Position numbers and translations under genes: made by a program
Notes under the pieces: generated by a model
The model's database searches: none
Seen by the model: only the letters and a program-made list of their open reading frames with translations
What the model was told of the DNA's origin: nothing
Shown: piece by piece, positions 25,346 through 34,493 of the stretch
Numbering within the stretch: position 1 is the first letter of the stretch
Layout of the letters: each line of letters starts with the position of its first letter
NCBI GenBank assembly: GCA_003574685.1
Contig: QOCQ01000001.1
Span: 372,001-436,000, forward strand
Length of the DNA stretch: 64,000 bases
Origin: Rhodospirillaceae bacterium SYSU D60007
GTDB lineage: Bacteria > Pseudomonadota > Alphaproteobacteria > Reyranellales > Reyranellaceae
Direction of reading: 5' to 3'

Positions 25346-25934
25346 GGCGGCCCCCAGCATTGCCACGCGCTGCTGTGCTGTCAGCCCTTTTCTGGCCGCT
25401 CGGATCAGGCGACAGGGCGCGCCCATAGACTGCCTCGACTAGTTCCCGATCGGGCAATGCGCGCAGCCGCTTGGCTTCCGCCTGCCACTGCTTTTCCGTC
25501 AGGGCCGCCTGTCGCAGCGCGGCGATGCTGCGGAAGTGGTGGAAGACTGATCGTATCGAGACGCCCGCGCGCATGGCGATCTCTGCGCCCATCGGATCAA
25601 GAACGCCCATCTTCGCAAAGTGCCGATAGGCCTCGATGATACGCTGCCGGTTGCGCTGCCCGCGCAGCAGGCGTCCGTCAACCTGCGCCGCCGCCTCACG
25701 TTCGGCCGCCGCCAGCCGGGTCGCTTCTGCCCGCCACTGGCGCGCCGCCTGTCGCACGGCGGCCATCGTGCCGAAGTGTACAAACATGGCGCGTGCCGAC
25801 AGACCTGCGCGCTGCGCAACCTGCGCGGCGGTCGGATCGGGAACGCCATTTTGCACGAAGGACAGCCAGGCTTTGATGAGCCGGACGCGGTTGCGCATCC
25901 TGCGCAGCTCGCGGCCGTCGATTTTCTTCGTCAT
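25278..25934 (-). CDS. Regulator with two tandem TetR-type DNA-binding domains
   Basis: This 218-residue protein contains two copies of a TetR N-terminal domain: RNRVRLIKAWLSFVQNG with SARAMFVHFGTMAAVRQAA, and RNRQRIIEAYRHFAKMG with SIRSVFHHFRSIAALRQAA. No ligand-binding domain follows; the last 40 residues overlap the SRAP start in another frame and look random. A tandem head-only TetR is unusual. It lies upstream of the SRAP-ligase pair and may control it, which is inference. Confidence 0.68.
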   Translation of the reverse strand: MTKKIDGRELRRMRNRVRLIKAWLSFVQNGVPDPTAAQVAQRAGLSARAMFVHFGTMAAVRQAARQWRAEATRLAAAEREAAAQVDGRLLRGQRNRQRIIEAYRHFAKMGVLDPMGAEIAMRAGVSIRSVFHHFRSIAALRQAALTEKQWQAEAKRLRALPDRELVEAVYGRALSPDPSGQKRADSTAARGNAGGRHVQPLQPDKKPGRHAALVRGGA

Positions 25935-25946
25935 ATTGGCTGGTGC

Positions 25947-26159
25947 CTAGCGCCGGGTACAAAGGCGGCAGCGGCATTGCGGCGGCTGCTGGCGTTTCGT
26001 AGCGCCGGTACCGGCCGCCGCTGTAGTAGGCGCAATCCCTGCCCAGCCCAGCGGCGATGAGACAGGCCCAGCGATCGTGCGCGGCTGCGCCAGGGCAGGC
26101 GTCCCAAATGCCAACAGCAGGATGGCTGGCAAGAAACACAGTCGCGTCAGTTTGCTCAT
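25947..26159 (-). pseudogene. SNase-like gene with internal deletion
   Basis: The frame opens with a signal peptide (LTRLCFLPAILLLAFGTPALA) and RTIAGPV, matching the start of the protein at 5444-5881 (RQTIVGPV). It then jumps to the other end of that protein: in a shifted frame the sequence reads AAGLGRDCAYYSGGRYRRYE, matching AAGLGRDCPRYSGGRYARLD. The whole nuclease core between is missing. This is a decayed paralogue. Confidence 0.78.
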
Positions 26160-26217
26160 CGCAGCTCTTTTTATGATGGCCGCGGCCCGCTGCCCTCTGA
26201 GATTAGTCCACTGTGGT

Positions 26218-26312
26218 TCTTAACGGCTGTTGTCCGGGGAAGATACCGGCCAGCGGGCGAACAGGCGACATGGCGTCTGGTTCTTTGTCTGGCTGTAGAG
26301 GTTGCAAATGCG
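26218..26312 (-). pseudogene. SRAP gene, 5' fragment
   Basis: The minus-strand sequence reads CNLYSQTKNQ, identical at first to the start of the SRAP protein at 24701-25345, with ATT in place of the start ATG. After a deletion it resumes in another frame as PLAGIFPG. A stop follows within a few codons. It is a short remnant of a second copy, 50 bases upstream of the broken SNase gene. Confidence 0.65.
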
Positions 26313-26384
26313 GCATTCCCAGCCGGGAACACGGCTGGCCGCAACGCCGTTGCTGCGCCGGATTGGGGCACTCTAGGCTGAAGA

Positions 26385-26846
26385 ATGGCAACCGGTCGGA
26401 CAATCGGCGACGTGGCCGCGCATGGCACCCTCTTGCAGGCAAGCTGTCGCGCATGCGGGCACATGGCCGTGATTGACCCCCGCAGTCTGCCGGCGCGCTA
26501 TCGCGCGATGGCTCTTGATGCCGTTGCTTTTCGCTGCACACGCTGCGGGGCGCGCGGGGGTGTGGCAGTGCGCCAGCCGCGCTCAAAGGCTTCACCAGTA
26601 AACCCGCAGCGCGTGGCGAACCTCTACGCCAATGGCGCGCATCTGGGCGCCCTGTGCAGCACCTGCCAGCCGGTGCGGCTCGTCTACTTCACGCTGGCAG
26701 AAATCGCGAGCCAGCTTGGCGAGCCCGATCCGCTGGTGCGGGAAGCCGGGTGCCGTCTCGTATGCCCTCACTGCCGGGCGCCGGTGCTGCCAACTGTCAG
26801 CTCGGTGTCGGCCGACCGCGTCGGTGCGAGCCGGAAGGTAGGATGA
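26385..26846 (+). CDS. Small CxxC zinc-ribbon-like protein, paralogue 2
   Basis: This 153-residue protein has CRACGH (Cys21), CTRCGAR near residue 50, a CSTC pair near 91 and CPHC near 127, giving up to two zinc sites. It shares spacing and sequence with the proteins at 6722 and 59089 (LQASCRACGHMAVIDPRSLP; VAFRCTRCGAR). The C-terminal half is unique to this copy. Function is unknown; neighbours are DNA-repair-like genes. Confidence 0.65.
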   Translation: MATGRTIGDVAAHGTLLQASCRACGHMAVIDPRSLPARYRAMALDAVAFRCTRCGARGGVAVRQPRSKASPVNPQRVANLYANGAHLGALCSTCQPVRLVYFTLAEIASQLGEPDPLVREAGCRLVCPHCRAPVLPTVSSVSADRVGASRKVG

Positions 26847-27122
26847 TGATAGTTAGCCAAATGCAATCCAGAATAGGCCGCCCCGGGTCCTCAGCTTGCC
26901 GTTCGCTTCCACGTCCGCAGAACATGGTAAGTTGGGACAACGCTTGGATAACGGCTCGCTTCCGACGGACCGCTGGCACAACTGCCTACAACGAAGCTAT
27001 CGTAATACGTGTGAGACATTCGAAATGGTTTGCCGGGCGCCCAAGCATGCACCCTGAAAACTATCGGATAGTCTCCCCAGCTACTCGAATAAGCTGACTC
27101 CTGGCAGTTCAGGGAGATTTCC

Positions 27123-27884
27123 ATGCCGTTCTATCAAGGGGGTGACGTTCGTGTTCGCTACGAAGAGATCGGCTCCGGCTTCCCGCTGCTGGTCACCCCT
27201 GGCGGCGGATTGAATTCGCGCATCAGCAATTGGCAGACTGCCGTTTTCAATGCGATGGAAGAGTTCAAGCACGACTTCCGCTGCATCACCATGGACCAGC
27301 GCAATGCCAATGGCGGCGACTCCGCGGGTCCGGTGCCGGTCGAGAACGCTTGGGACGCGTTCGCTGACGATCAGGTTGGGCTGATGGACCATCTCGGGAT
27401 CCACGAGTTTTTCTACATGGGCTACTGCATCGGCGGCTGCTTCGCCGGCAAGCTGCTTCAGCGAGCGCCTCAACGCGTCGTGGCCGCCGTGTTCTGCCAG
27501 ACTGTTGGCCATCGGCCCGAAGACCCGGACGTTATGGTTCGACACAGCCGGCAGAATTGGCTCGCGGATTTCCGAGCACGACGGCCTGAGGTGTCGACGG
27601 AGACGATCGAGCATTATCTCCACAGCCTCTGGCGCGTGCAGCCCGATTTCCTCTACAGCGTGCCGCGCGAGTTCATCAGCAACTGCCGGACGCCGATCCT
27701 GGTCCTGCCGGACGACACGCCGTCGCATCCGCTGTCGACCTCGATCGACGTTGCATCCCTGGCACCTAACGCCGAGATCACCGTCTTCCCGTGGCGCGAG
27801 CCGCCGGAACTCAAGGCACGCACGATCAACCGTGTGCGCACGTTCCTCAAATCGCATGTACCGATGTGCAGCCCAGCGCAGTAG
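27123..27884 (+). CDS. Alpha/beta hydrolase with Cys nucleophile elbow
   Basis: This 253-residue hydrolase starts MPFYQGGDVRVRYEEIGSG, has GGGLNSRISNW in the oxyanion region, an MDQRNAN strand turn and a nucleophile elbow GYCIGG. Here Cys replaces the usual Ser, as in dienelactone hydrolase-like enzymes. The acid is probably in LPDDTPSHP, which also offers a His. AGGGAGA precedes the ATG. The substrate is unknown. Confidence 0.78.
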   Translation: MPFYQGGDVRVRYEEIGSGFPLLVTPGGGLNSRISNWQTAVFNAMEEFKHDFRCITMDQRNANGGDSAGPVPVENAWDAFADDQVGLMDHLGIHEFFYMGYCIGGCFAGKLLQRAPQRVVAAVFCQTVGHRPEDPDVMVRHSRQNWLADFRARRPEVSTETIEHYLHSLWRVQPDFLYSVPREFISNCRTPILVLPDDTPSHPLSTSIDVASLAPNAEITVFPWREPPELKARTINRVRTFLKSHVPMCSPAQ

Positions 27885-28172
27885 CCGGCGCCACTGGTAG
27901 CCGCCGTGTGCGTTTGCAGCAGCCGCCCTGTGAAACAAGTACCGCCCGGGCGCCCTCACCGGCGTCGGACCTATCGCTGGCGACGGAAGCCGGTTCCTCG
28001 ATTTCTTGGCGATCGGGAATAAGTGTCCGGTACGGACGGACGTTTCGAGCGTCGACTACATGACCAGTGTGAGGGCCGCTCGTCATGTAAGGGCAGCACT
28101 GTTGGGGCATTGCGCAGCGCGCTTGGAGGCGGGAATTCCTACGGCAGAACGCGGGCGCGCCGTACATTTCGA

Positions 28173-29648
28173 TCAAGGACGCGTAACATGGACCTTCGGG
28201 AGATCACCACCATTCCATTTCCCGTCGATCGCCCGTTCTATCTGGGCGGCGAGTTGCAGGAGCAACCCGTCATTAGCCTGGCGCGCCTGCGCCTGGATGC
28301 CGAGCGGCAGGCCGTTGTCGTGGGACGCCAGTGGCAGCGAAATGGCGGGGATGCCGGTGAGATTGGCGAGTGGCGTGTAGGCGAAGAACCGCCAGAGATT
28401 GCTGAACCAGTCATGGACTGATGGATTGTCACTGATCGTCAGAAACTCCTTGGTACCGATCTTCGGGGTCGGCAGGGCGGTGATAGGGGTGAGCATGATG
28501 TCCCATTCCTCAAAGAAGGCACCGAAGCTACGGGCGGTGGTGTTGAAGACCGCCTGCATCCGTGCCCGCTCGGTGTAGGAGGTGTTGCGGCCTGTTTCCC
28601 AAATCCGGATATTTACGGGCTCCACCAGATCGGCCGGCGGCTGCTTGTGGCCAAGCGGCAAGATCAGGTTCGAGATCGTCTGCGCAAAATTGCTGATATA
28701 GCAGATCGTTTGCGCAGCGAAGGCAGCGTGCAGGTCGACCTTGGGCAAGGCCCAGTCGACGTAATGCCCGAGACTCTCCAGGAAACGGCCGACGCGGGTG
28801 AGCTCCGCTACGATATGCGGGGTTGCGCGGTAGTCACCCCATTCGTGTGACAGCGCGATGCGCAGTGGTGCTGGATCGCGCTGGATGAGGGTGAGATAGG
28901 GCTCTGGAGGCATCCAGTACGGCATAAACTCACCTGGTGCACCGCCACGACAGCTATCGAAGAATGCCGCGGTATCCCGAACAGTGCGAGTATGGCAGCC
29001 CTGGGTGGAGACGAGTCCCGTCAGGTCAGATGCTGACGGTGCCATCGAAAAGACTCCGCGCGACGGCTTCAGTCCGATATTGCCGTTGACGCCGGCCGGA
29101 ATGCGGATGGAGCCACCGCCGTCGCTGCCATGGGATATGGGCAGCACGCCTGCAGCCACCATGGCTCCGGTGCCGGCGGAGGATCCACAGGTGGTGTAGT
29201 CCGTATCCCAGGGATTGCGCGTGATGTAGACAGCAGGGTTCTCGGCCGAGCTGCAGCAGCCGAATTCCGGTGTTGTGGTGCGGCCGATGATGTTGAGCCC
29301 TGCCTGCCGGATGCGGCCAGTGAGGTAGCTGTCAGCCACTGCGCGGTTGCCCCGCATCAGCGGCGAGCCCATTTCCTGCAGCCGGCCCTTGAGTGTCGGG
29401 CCGAGATCCTTCATCAGATAGGGAACGCCAGCGAAGATCCCGCGGGGGTTCATCCCGTCCCTCAGGGGCTCGGCGACGACGTCATCGAACACCTCGACCA
29501 CCGCGCTCAATGCCGGGTTCGTCATGGAGATAGCGGCGGATGCCTGTCCCGCGAGCTCGGCGGGTGTCAATTCACCGTTGCATAGGCGCGCCGCAAGCCC
29601 TAGCGCATCGTGCTTCGCCCATTCGTCCCAGCTCATTACCAAGCTCAT
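28173..29648 (-). CDS. Amidase (amidase-signature family)
   Basis: This 491-residue enzyme has the Ser-cisSer-Lys triad: Lys80 in YLMKDLG, Ser156 in CGSSAGT and Ser180 in DGGGSIRIPAG. Length and the C-terminal segment (NLTGIPAISLPL) fit the family, which hydrolyses carboxamides. The gene stands alone on the minus strand. The substrate cannot be told from sequence. Confidence 0.88.
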   Translation of the reverse strand: MSLVMSWDEWAKHDALGLAARLCNGELTPAELAGQASAAISMTNPALSAVVEVFDDVVAEPLRDGMNPRGIFAGVPYLMKDLGPTLKGRLQEMGSPLMRGNRAVADSYLTGRIRQAGLNIIGRTTTPEFGCCSSAENPAVYITRNPWDTDYTTCGSSAGTGAMVAAGVLPISHGSDGGGSIRIPAGVNGNIGLKPSRGVFSMAPSASDLTGLVSTQGCHTRTVRDTAAFFDSCRGGAPGEFMPYWMPPEPYLTLIQRDPAPLRIALSHEWGDYRATPHIVAELTRVGRFLESLGHYVDWALPKVDLHAAFAAQTICYISNFAQTISNLILPLGHKQPPADLVEPVNIRIWETGRNTSYTERARMQAVFNTTARSFGAFFEEWDIMLTPITALPTPKIGTKEFLTISDNPSVHDWFSNLWRFFAYTPLANLTGIPAISLPLASHDNGLPLGIQAQARQANDGLLLQLAAQIERAIDGKWNGGDLPKVHVTRP

Positions 29649-29873
29649 GGCGTTCCACCACCCATTGCGAATGCAACAAGGCTAAATGAACGTTGCGACC
29701 CGTCAATCTCGACTGATTGGATTACAGAGTAACACATGGGGACAGGGAGGCGGGCGGGTACAATCGAGGCGATGCTGCGGTCTACGACACGGCCAAAGGA
29801 ATTCGATGCAGTGGCCGGATTTCGGCGCGCCCTCGTACCTTGCCGCAATCGCGCGGTACTGCTCTAGCGTAAC

Positions 29874-30465
29874 ATGATGAACGCACTCAGGACGGTCTTC
29901 TACGCTGCGGTCGGACCGGCGCTCACGTTGTATGACCTGGATGTCGAGGCAGCGGCCCTGACACGGCGCGGCACCGTAGGGATGCCCGCCAACGTGCGAT
30001 ATGCGTGGCAGCACCCTGCTGGTCGCTGGCTCTATGTCGTGTCGAGCGACGGCGGTCCCGACCAACACGGCAACCACCACCTTTGTCAGTGTTTTAGACA
30101 TTAATCCTGAATCGGGTGCGCTGACGTTACGGGGCGAGTCACTGAAGCTGCCAGCACGGCCGATCCATCTCTGCGTTTCCGGCGACGGCCGCTACGTCCT
30201 GATTGCCTACAACAATCCGAGCAGCCTGACGGTACACGCCGTGGCGGCGAACGGTGCTGTCGGCGAGGCGATCCCGCAGGCGCCCCTCGACACTGGCATC
30301 TATGCGCATCAGATTCGCACCACCGCGTCCGGCCGGTCGGTCATCATGGTGACACGCGGCAATGACACTGCCGAGGGCAAGCCAGAGGAGCCGGGTGCGC
30401 TGAAAGTCTGTGGCTTCGAAGGTGGCCGGCTGATCGACCGCGCCTCGATCGACCGGGTTGTGGTT
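29874..30465 (+). pseudogene. Lactonase-family beta-propeller gene, frameshifted and truncated
   Basis: The first frame encodes the start of a 6-phosphogluconolactonase-like propeller (YAAVGPALTLYDLD, then QHPAGRWLYVVSSDGGP, then HGNHHL). One extra T near 30083 shifts the frame, and the protein continues as SVLDINPESGALTLRGESL, then CVSGDGRYVLIAYNNPSS and IYAHQIRTTASGRSV. After RLIDRASI the similarity ends, where a full-length enzyme needs about 150 more residues. It is non-functional. Confidence 0.72.
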
Positions 30466-30771
30466 ATGGCTTTGGCGTGGGCCTGGCGGTGGTTGCCTTC
30501 CCGGGCTTCCGTCTCGCTATATTCTTGCTCGCGGCAATCGGCATTCCCGGCTCGTCTCCGGCACCGGCGTTATCGCACCCTGGCATTCGGCCAAGGCCGG
30601 CGCGATGACGCAATGTAAATCTCGTACCGCATCTACGACACCTTCATTGAAGGTTCGACAGCCCGACTTAAGAGACGCCAAGGCGCTGCTCGACGAACTC
30701 GGGGACGTAGTCTGATGTAGCCAGTAGGGGACACCCCGGTGTCATTGCCAATCGGTCACGTAGCACTGGGA
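30466..30771. other. Non-coding patchwork between lactonase remnant and kinase
   Basis: About 300 bases hold no supported gene. One frame reads GYGFGVGLAVVAFPG, which could be a scrap of a serine hydrolase, and another contains LRDAKALLDELGDVV. Neither has a start or a recognisable domain. Confidence 0.4.
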
Positions 30772-31782
30772 TCAGGGTACTCTGCCGTCGCGCAGAAACG
30801 CGGTGCATTGCGCGCATACTTCCTCGACCATGACGTCAAACGTAGCTGGTAAAGCCAGTTCCGGCCGCTGGTGAAACCAGCCGATCTGCACCATGCCCCG
30901 AATCATGCGGAAGACCGGCACTTGTGAACGCAGTTCGTCGGTGACCGGACGAAGCGCTGCGTATCCGGCGAAGAAGGACTCTTCTATAGCTTCGAAGTCC
31001 GCCGCGTGCTGATACGGCAGAAGAGCCACAGCGATGTCGTAGGCGTGCCATCCGAAAGCGCTATCGTCGAAGTCAATTACCGTGAGCTGCTCTCCATCGC
31101 AGATCACATTGCGCGGATGCAGGTCGGCGTGAATGAGACCATACGTTGCCGCCGAGCGGTTGTAGCCCTGCAATACACCGCGAACTCGATCTCGCGCTTC
31201 GAGGAGCAGCGATTGCCGGTCGGGTGACAGTGAGCGGTGTTCCCAAAAAGGCCCCCAGAACGGAGCCGGGCCCATCAGGCCATCAATGTCCAGCGCATGC
31301 CGCCGAAAACCTGCCGGGGGGCGCCAGGTGCTGGATTGATGGTGCATGGTAGCCGCAATGGTGCCCAGCCGAGCGTAGTAGCGCGCGACCACCCCCGTGT
31401 CGGTTCCCTCACACAGTACGTCGGCGAGCAGCGTGCCCTCGGTCCATCGAGCCAGGCCGGCGTAGCGGGATTCACCAATCTCCGGGATCTTCACGGCCGC
31501 GTATTCGGCACCGTTGCGCGTCGTGAACGGTGTCGGTACCGCAATCCCGGCAGCGCTCAAAGCGCGAATCCAGGTTCTTTCGGCAATCAACTCCTCGTGC
31601 GTATGATACCAGGGTCGATGCAGGCGTAGAACGTAGGCGACATCGTCGCGCCAGTCCGTCACGCGGAACGTGGCGTTCTCGGAAACCGACACCAAGTCGA
31701 GGCTGCCAGGCTCGACAGCGAATGCCTGCAATGCCTCCTGCGCCGCGGGCATGAAGAGCCGCTGCGCCCGTTGCCTATCCAT
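30772..31782 (-). CDS. APH-family phosphotransferase (hydroxylysine kinase-like)
   Basis: From the ATG at 31782 it has 336 residues and the aminoglycoside phosphotransferase fold: VLRLHRP (ATP-binding Lys/Arg strand), then GLIHADLHPRNVICDG as the catalytic loop and TVIDFDDSAFGWHAYDIA as the Mg2+-binding Asp segment. The start overlaps the stop of the aminotransferase by eight bases, so translation is coupled. Kinase plus class III aminotransferase pairs match the hydroxylysine or ethanolamine kinase and phospho-lyase pairs known in other organisms; the exact substrate is inferred. Confidence 0.82.
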   Translation of the reverse strand: MDRQRAQRLFMPAAQEALQAFAVEPGSLDLVSVSENATFRVTDWRDDVAYVLRLHRPWYHTHEELIAERTWIRALSAAGIAVPTPFTTRNGAEYAAVKIPEIGESRYAGLARWTEGTLLADVLCEGTDTGVVARYYARLGTIAATMHHQSSTWRPPAGFRRHALDIDGLMGPAPFWGPFWEHRSLSPDRQSLLLEARDRVRGVLQGYNRSAATYGLIHADLHPRNVICDGEQLTVIDFDDSAFGWHAYDIAVALLPYQHAADFEAIEESFFAGYAALRPVTDELRSQVPVFRMIRGMVQIGWFHQRPELALPATFDVMVEEVCAQCTAFLRDGRVP

Positions 31783-33103
31783 TGAACTCGCGCATCGTCT
31801 CGTCGAAGGCCTCGAGAAATGCCTCGGCGTGTTGCTGCGCAAACGGCAGCGGCGGGCGGATTTTCACGATATTGCTGTGCGCACCGGCATTGCTCGTGAG
31901 AAAGCCCCGGTCCTTGAGGCGATTGACGATTGTGATCGCGCCGTCGCGGTCAGGCGTGATCCCGTCATCGCGCTCGACGATCTCGACCCCAACAAAAAGA
32001 CCATGACCGCGCACGTCTGCAATGGCGGCACAGCGCGGCTTCCGTTCGACAAGCGCCGTCTTCAACGCGCCGCCGACGTTGGCGGCGTTGTGGCGCAACC
32101 CGTCACGCTCGATGACATCGAGCACCGCCATACCGACAGCCGCCTGCAGGGGGCTGGACGCGAAGGTGTTGAAGTAGCGCGTCTTTGCGCGAAAGCCATC
32201 CATGATCCGCCTGCTTGCCGCTGTCGCCGCCAGTGGCAACCCGTTACCCATGGGTTTGCCGGTGACCGCAATGTCCGGCGCGAAGCCCGTAACCTCGTAG
32301 CCCCACCACTTGCCGGTGCGGCAATAGCCTGCCTGCACCTCGTCGGCGATCACCAGCCCACCGGCGGCGCGTACGATTTCCGCTGCGCGTGCCATGAAGC
32401 CGGCCGGGATGTTGGGCAAGCCCTCGTTTGCCAGAATCGAGCACACGATCAGGCCCGCGAAGCCAGCACCGCTTTGCTCCAGGCTGAGGATCGCGGCCCG
32501 CAGCCGTTCGAGATAGGCATCGACCAGATCGGCGTCGCTGGCGCCGGGCAGGAGCGGCCGCAGTTTCTCGGGGAACGGAATGGCGCGGACGTCAGGATAG
32601 ATGGTGCTGTCGGCCTCCAGGCGCGTGAGCTTCGAAACGGTTTCGCTGTTGCCGTGGTACGTGGCGTTTGTGCAGATGATGCCGCGCTTGCCCGTGGCCA
32701 TGCGCGCCATCCGCAGCGCGGCCTCGTTGGCTTCCGTTCCGGAGCAGCTGAACAGCACGCATTCGATCGAGGGGCAATGCAGGGCCGCCAGTCGTTCGGC
32801 GAACGCCACGATGCCTTCATGCAGGTAGCGGCTATGAACGTTCAAGGTCGCCTGTTGGCGTCTCATTGCCTCCACGACATGTGGGTTAGCATGTCCGACG
32901 CAGGGTACGTTGTTGTACATGTCGACATACCGTCGACCATCGGCGTCAAACAGATAGACTCCCTCACCGCGTACGATTTGTAACGGCGTACTGTAGAATA
33001 GAGGCGTGCCGGCCCCCAGGGCCCGCTCCCGGCGATCGCCCAGCGTTGTGGCGCACATGTCAGCTGCCTCGGTCATATCGCGCGTCGCTCCGAATCGTAG
33101 CAT
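31775..33103 (-). CDS. Class III PLP enzyme (aminotransferase or amino-alcohol-phosphate phospho-lyase)
   Basis: This 442-residue PLP enzyme has SCSGTEANEAALRMAR (cofactor phosphate loop), YHGNSET, LVIADEVQAGYCRTGKWW and the Schiff-base Lys in AVTGKPMGNG. The domain order and length fit subgroup III, which includes the ethanolamine-phosphate and 5-phosphohydroxylysine phospho-lyases. Coupling to the kinase downstream favours that two-step scheme (phosphorylate, then eliminate phosphate and ammonia) over a simple transaminase. Confidence 0.82.
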   Translation of the reverse strand: MLRFGATRDMTEAADMCATTLGDRRERALGAGTPLFYSTPLQIVRGEGVYLFDADGRRYVDMYNNVPCVGHANPHVVEAMRRQQATLNVHSRYLHEGIVAFAERLAALHCPSIECVLFSCSGTEANEAALRMARMATGKRGIICTNATYHGNSETVSKLTRLEADSTIYPDVRAIPFPEKLRPLLPGASDADLVDAYLERLRAAILSLEQSGAGFAGLIVCSILANEGLPNIPAGFMARAAEIVRAAGGLVIADEVQAGYCRTGKWWGYEVTGFAPDIAVTGKPMGNGLPLAATAASRRIMDGFRAKTRYFNTFASSPLQAAVGMAVLDVIERDGLRHNAANVGGALKTALVERKPRCAAIADVRGHGLFVGVEIVERDDGITPDRDGAITIVNRLKDRGFLTSNAGAHSNIVKIRPPLPFAQQHAEAFLEAFDETMREFNG

Positions 33104-33255
33104 CGTTCGAGACCATGTGCACGGCGCACGATTTCAGCACGTTGTCAGGAAGGTAGGTTCGCGCTGAGCGGGTTCGTCGAACCTGAACATTGGAGCGAGT
33201 ACCGCTTCGGTATGAGTGCTGACGCCGGCTTTTCGCCCTTGAGGAGGAGAACGTC

Positions 33256-34221
33256 ATGCAGATCGGTTTCAATGTGCCCACTACAGGTCCGCTGATTGAG
33301 CCGGATAGCCTGGTCCGGATCGTCACGGAAGGGGAGGTGCTGGGTTTCGACTACATCACGATCAGCGACCACATCATGGTGCCACGCAATCTGCAGTCGA
33401 AGTATCCCTATACCGGGACCGGCGAGTTCCCGGCTGGCGCCTCTGCCGCGTGGCTTGAGCAGCTGACCACCACGGGCTTTGTCGCCGGGCTGACGAAAAA
33501 GCTTCGCTTTGTCCTTTCGGTCATGGTGGTGCCGCACCGCCCGGCCGTGTTGACCGCCAAGGTGCTGTCCACCATCGACTACCTCTCCAAGGGCCGCCTG
33601 ACGCTGGGCATCGGCGTCGGCTGGTGCCGCGAAGAGTTCGAGGCAATAGGTGCCGCCCCGTTCGACGATCGCGGCAATGTGACCGACGAATGGATAGCAG
33701 CGTGTCGGGAACTCTGGTCCGCCGAGGCGCCGAAATTCGACGGCAAATATGTGAGCTTTGACGATGTGGTCTTCACGCCCAAACCGGTGCAGAAGCCGAT
33801 TCCGATCTGGGTGGGCGGGGAAAGTGCGCCGGCGCTCCGTCGCACTGTCCGCTATGCCCACGGCTGGTATCCGGTCGGCACAAACCCACAGCATCCGATG
33901 AACACGGTCTCGACCTTCAGGCAGGGGCTGGAACGCTTCCGCGGGTTCTGCAAGCACGGCGGCCGCGATCCGAAAGAGATCACACTGGCCTATCGGGTCC
34001 TCTCCGGCCCAGGCATGCGTCCACGGGGGAGCATCGAGGGCGAAGCCGAACTGTTCACTGGCGGCGACTCCGACTGGGTCGGGGATATCAGGCGGCTTCA
34101 GGACCTCGGTGTCACCTCGGTCGATGTGCGTCTGTTCGGCTATGGCGAAGCGCAGACCCTGCAGGGCACGATCGACAACATGCATCGCTTCCGCGACGGC
34201 GTGCTGTCAAAGCTCGCCTGA
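33256..34221 (+). CDS. LLM-class flavin/F420-dependent oxidoreductase
   Basis: This 321-residue luciferase-like protein starts MQIGFNVPTTGPL after GAGGAGGAG. Typical marks are FDYITISDHIMVP, KLRFVLSVMVVPHRPAVLTAK and GRLTLGIGVGWCREEFEAIG, with a conserved late region IPIWVGGESAPALRR. Whether it uses FMN or F420 cannot be decided here. It is divergent from the aminotransferase. Confidence 0.85.
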   Translation: MQIGFNVPTTGPLIEPDSLVRIVTEGEVLGFDYITISDHIMVPRNLQSKYPYTGTGEFPAGASAAWLEQLTTTGFVAGLTKKLRFVLSVMVVPHRPAVLTAKVLSTIDYLSKGRLTLGIGVGWCREEFEAIGAAPFDDRGNVTDEWIAACRELWSAEAPKFDGKYVSFDDVVFTPKPVQKPIPIWVGGESAPALRRTVRYAHGWYPVGTNPQHPMNTVSTFRQGLERFRGFCKHGGRDPKEITLAYRVLSGPGMRPRGSIEGEAELFTGGDSDWVGDIRRLQDLGVTSVDVRLFGYGEAQTLQGTIDNMHRFRDGVLSKLA

Positions 34222-34241
34222 ATTCCGGAGTGTTCTCTCGG

Positions 34242-34373
34242 ATGCTGGTCCAGGTGACCTTTCCGCTGGCCGCGGCAAACGTCATGAACCAGGCCGCGCG
34301 CACGGTGATGGCGATCGTCTGCCCGCCGTTGCTCCTTGAGCCGAAGGTCCCTGCGGCGCCCCAGAGCCTTTGA
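34242..34373 (+). pseudogene. MFS transporter N-terminal stump
   Basis: A 43-codon frame just after the oxidoreductase reads VTFPLAAANVMNQAARTVMA then IVCPPLLLEP before a stop. It resembles the first transmembrane helix and following MNQAxRTVMA motif of MFS transporters. Nothing further of the transporter is present downstream. Confidence 0.45.
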
Positions 34374-34493
34374 GCCTCGCCATTTTCGGACCGTCGATCG
34401 GTGCGAGGTGCACGGTGGCTACCAATGCCCGTTGATTTCGCTGCAGGCGAGGAAGCATTCGTCGCAAGCTTCCGAGAAGGCTAGTCGGAGGCC

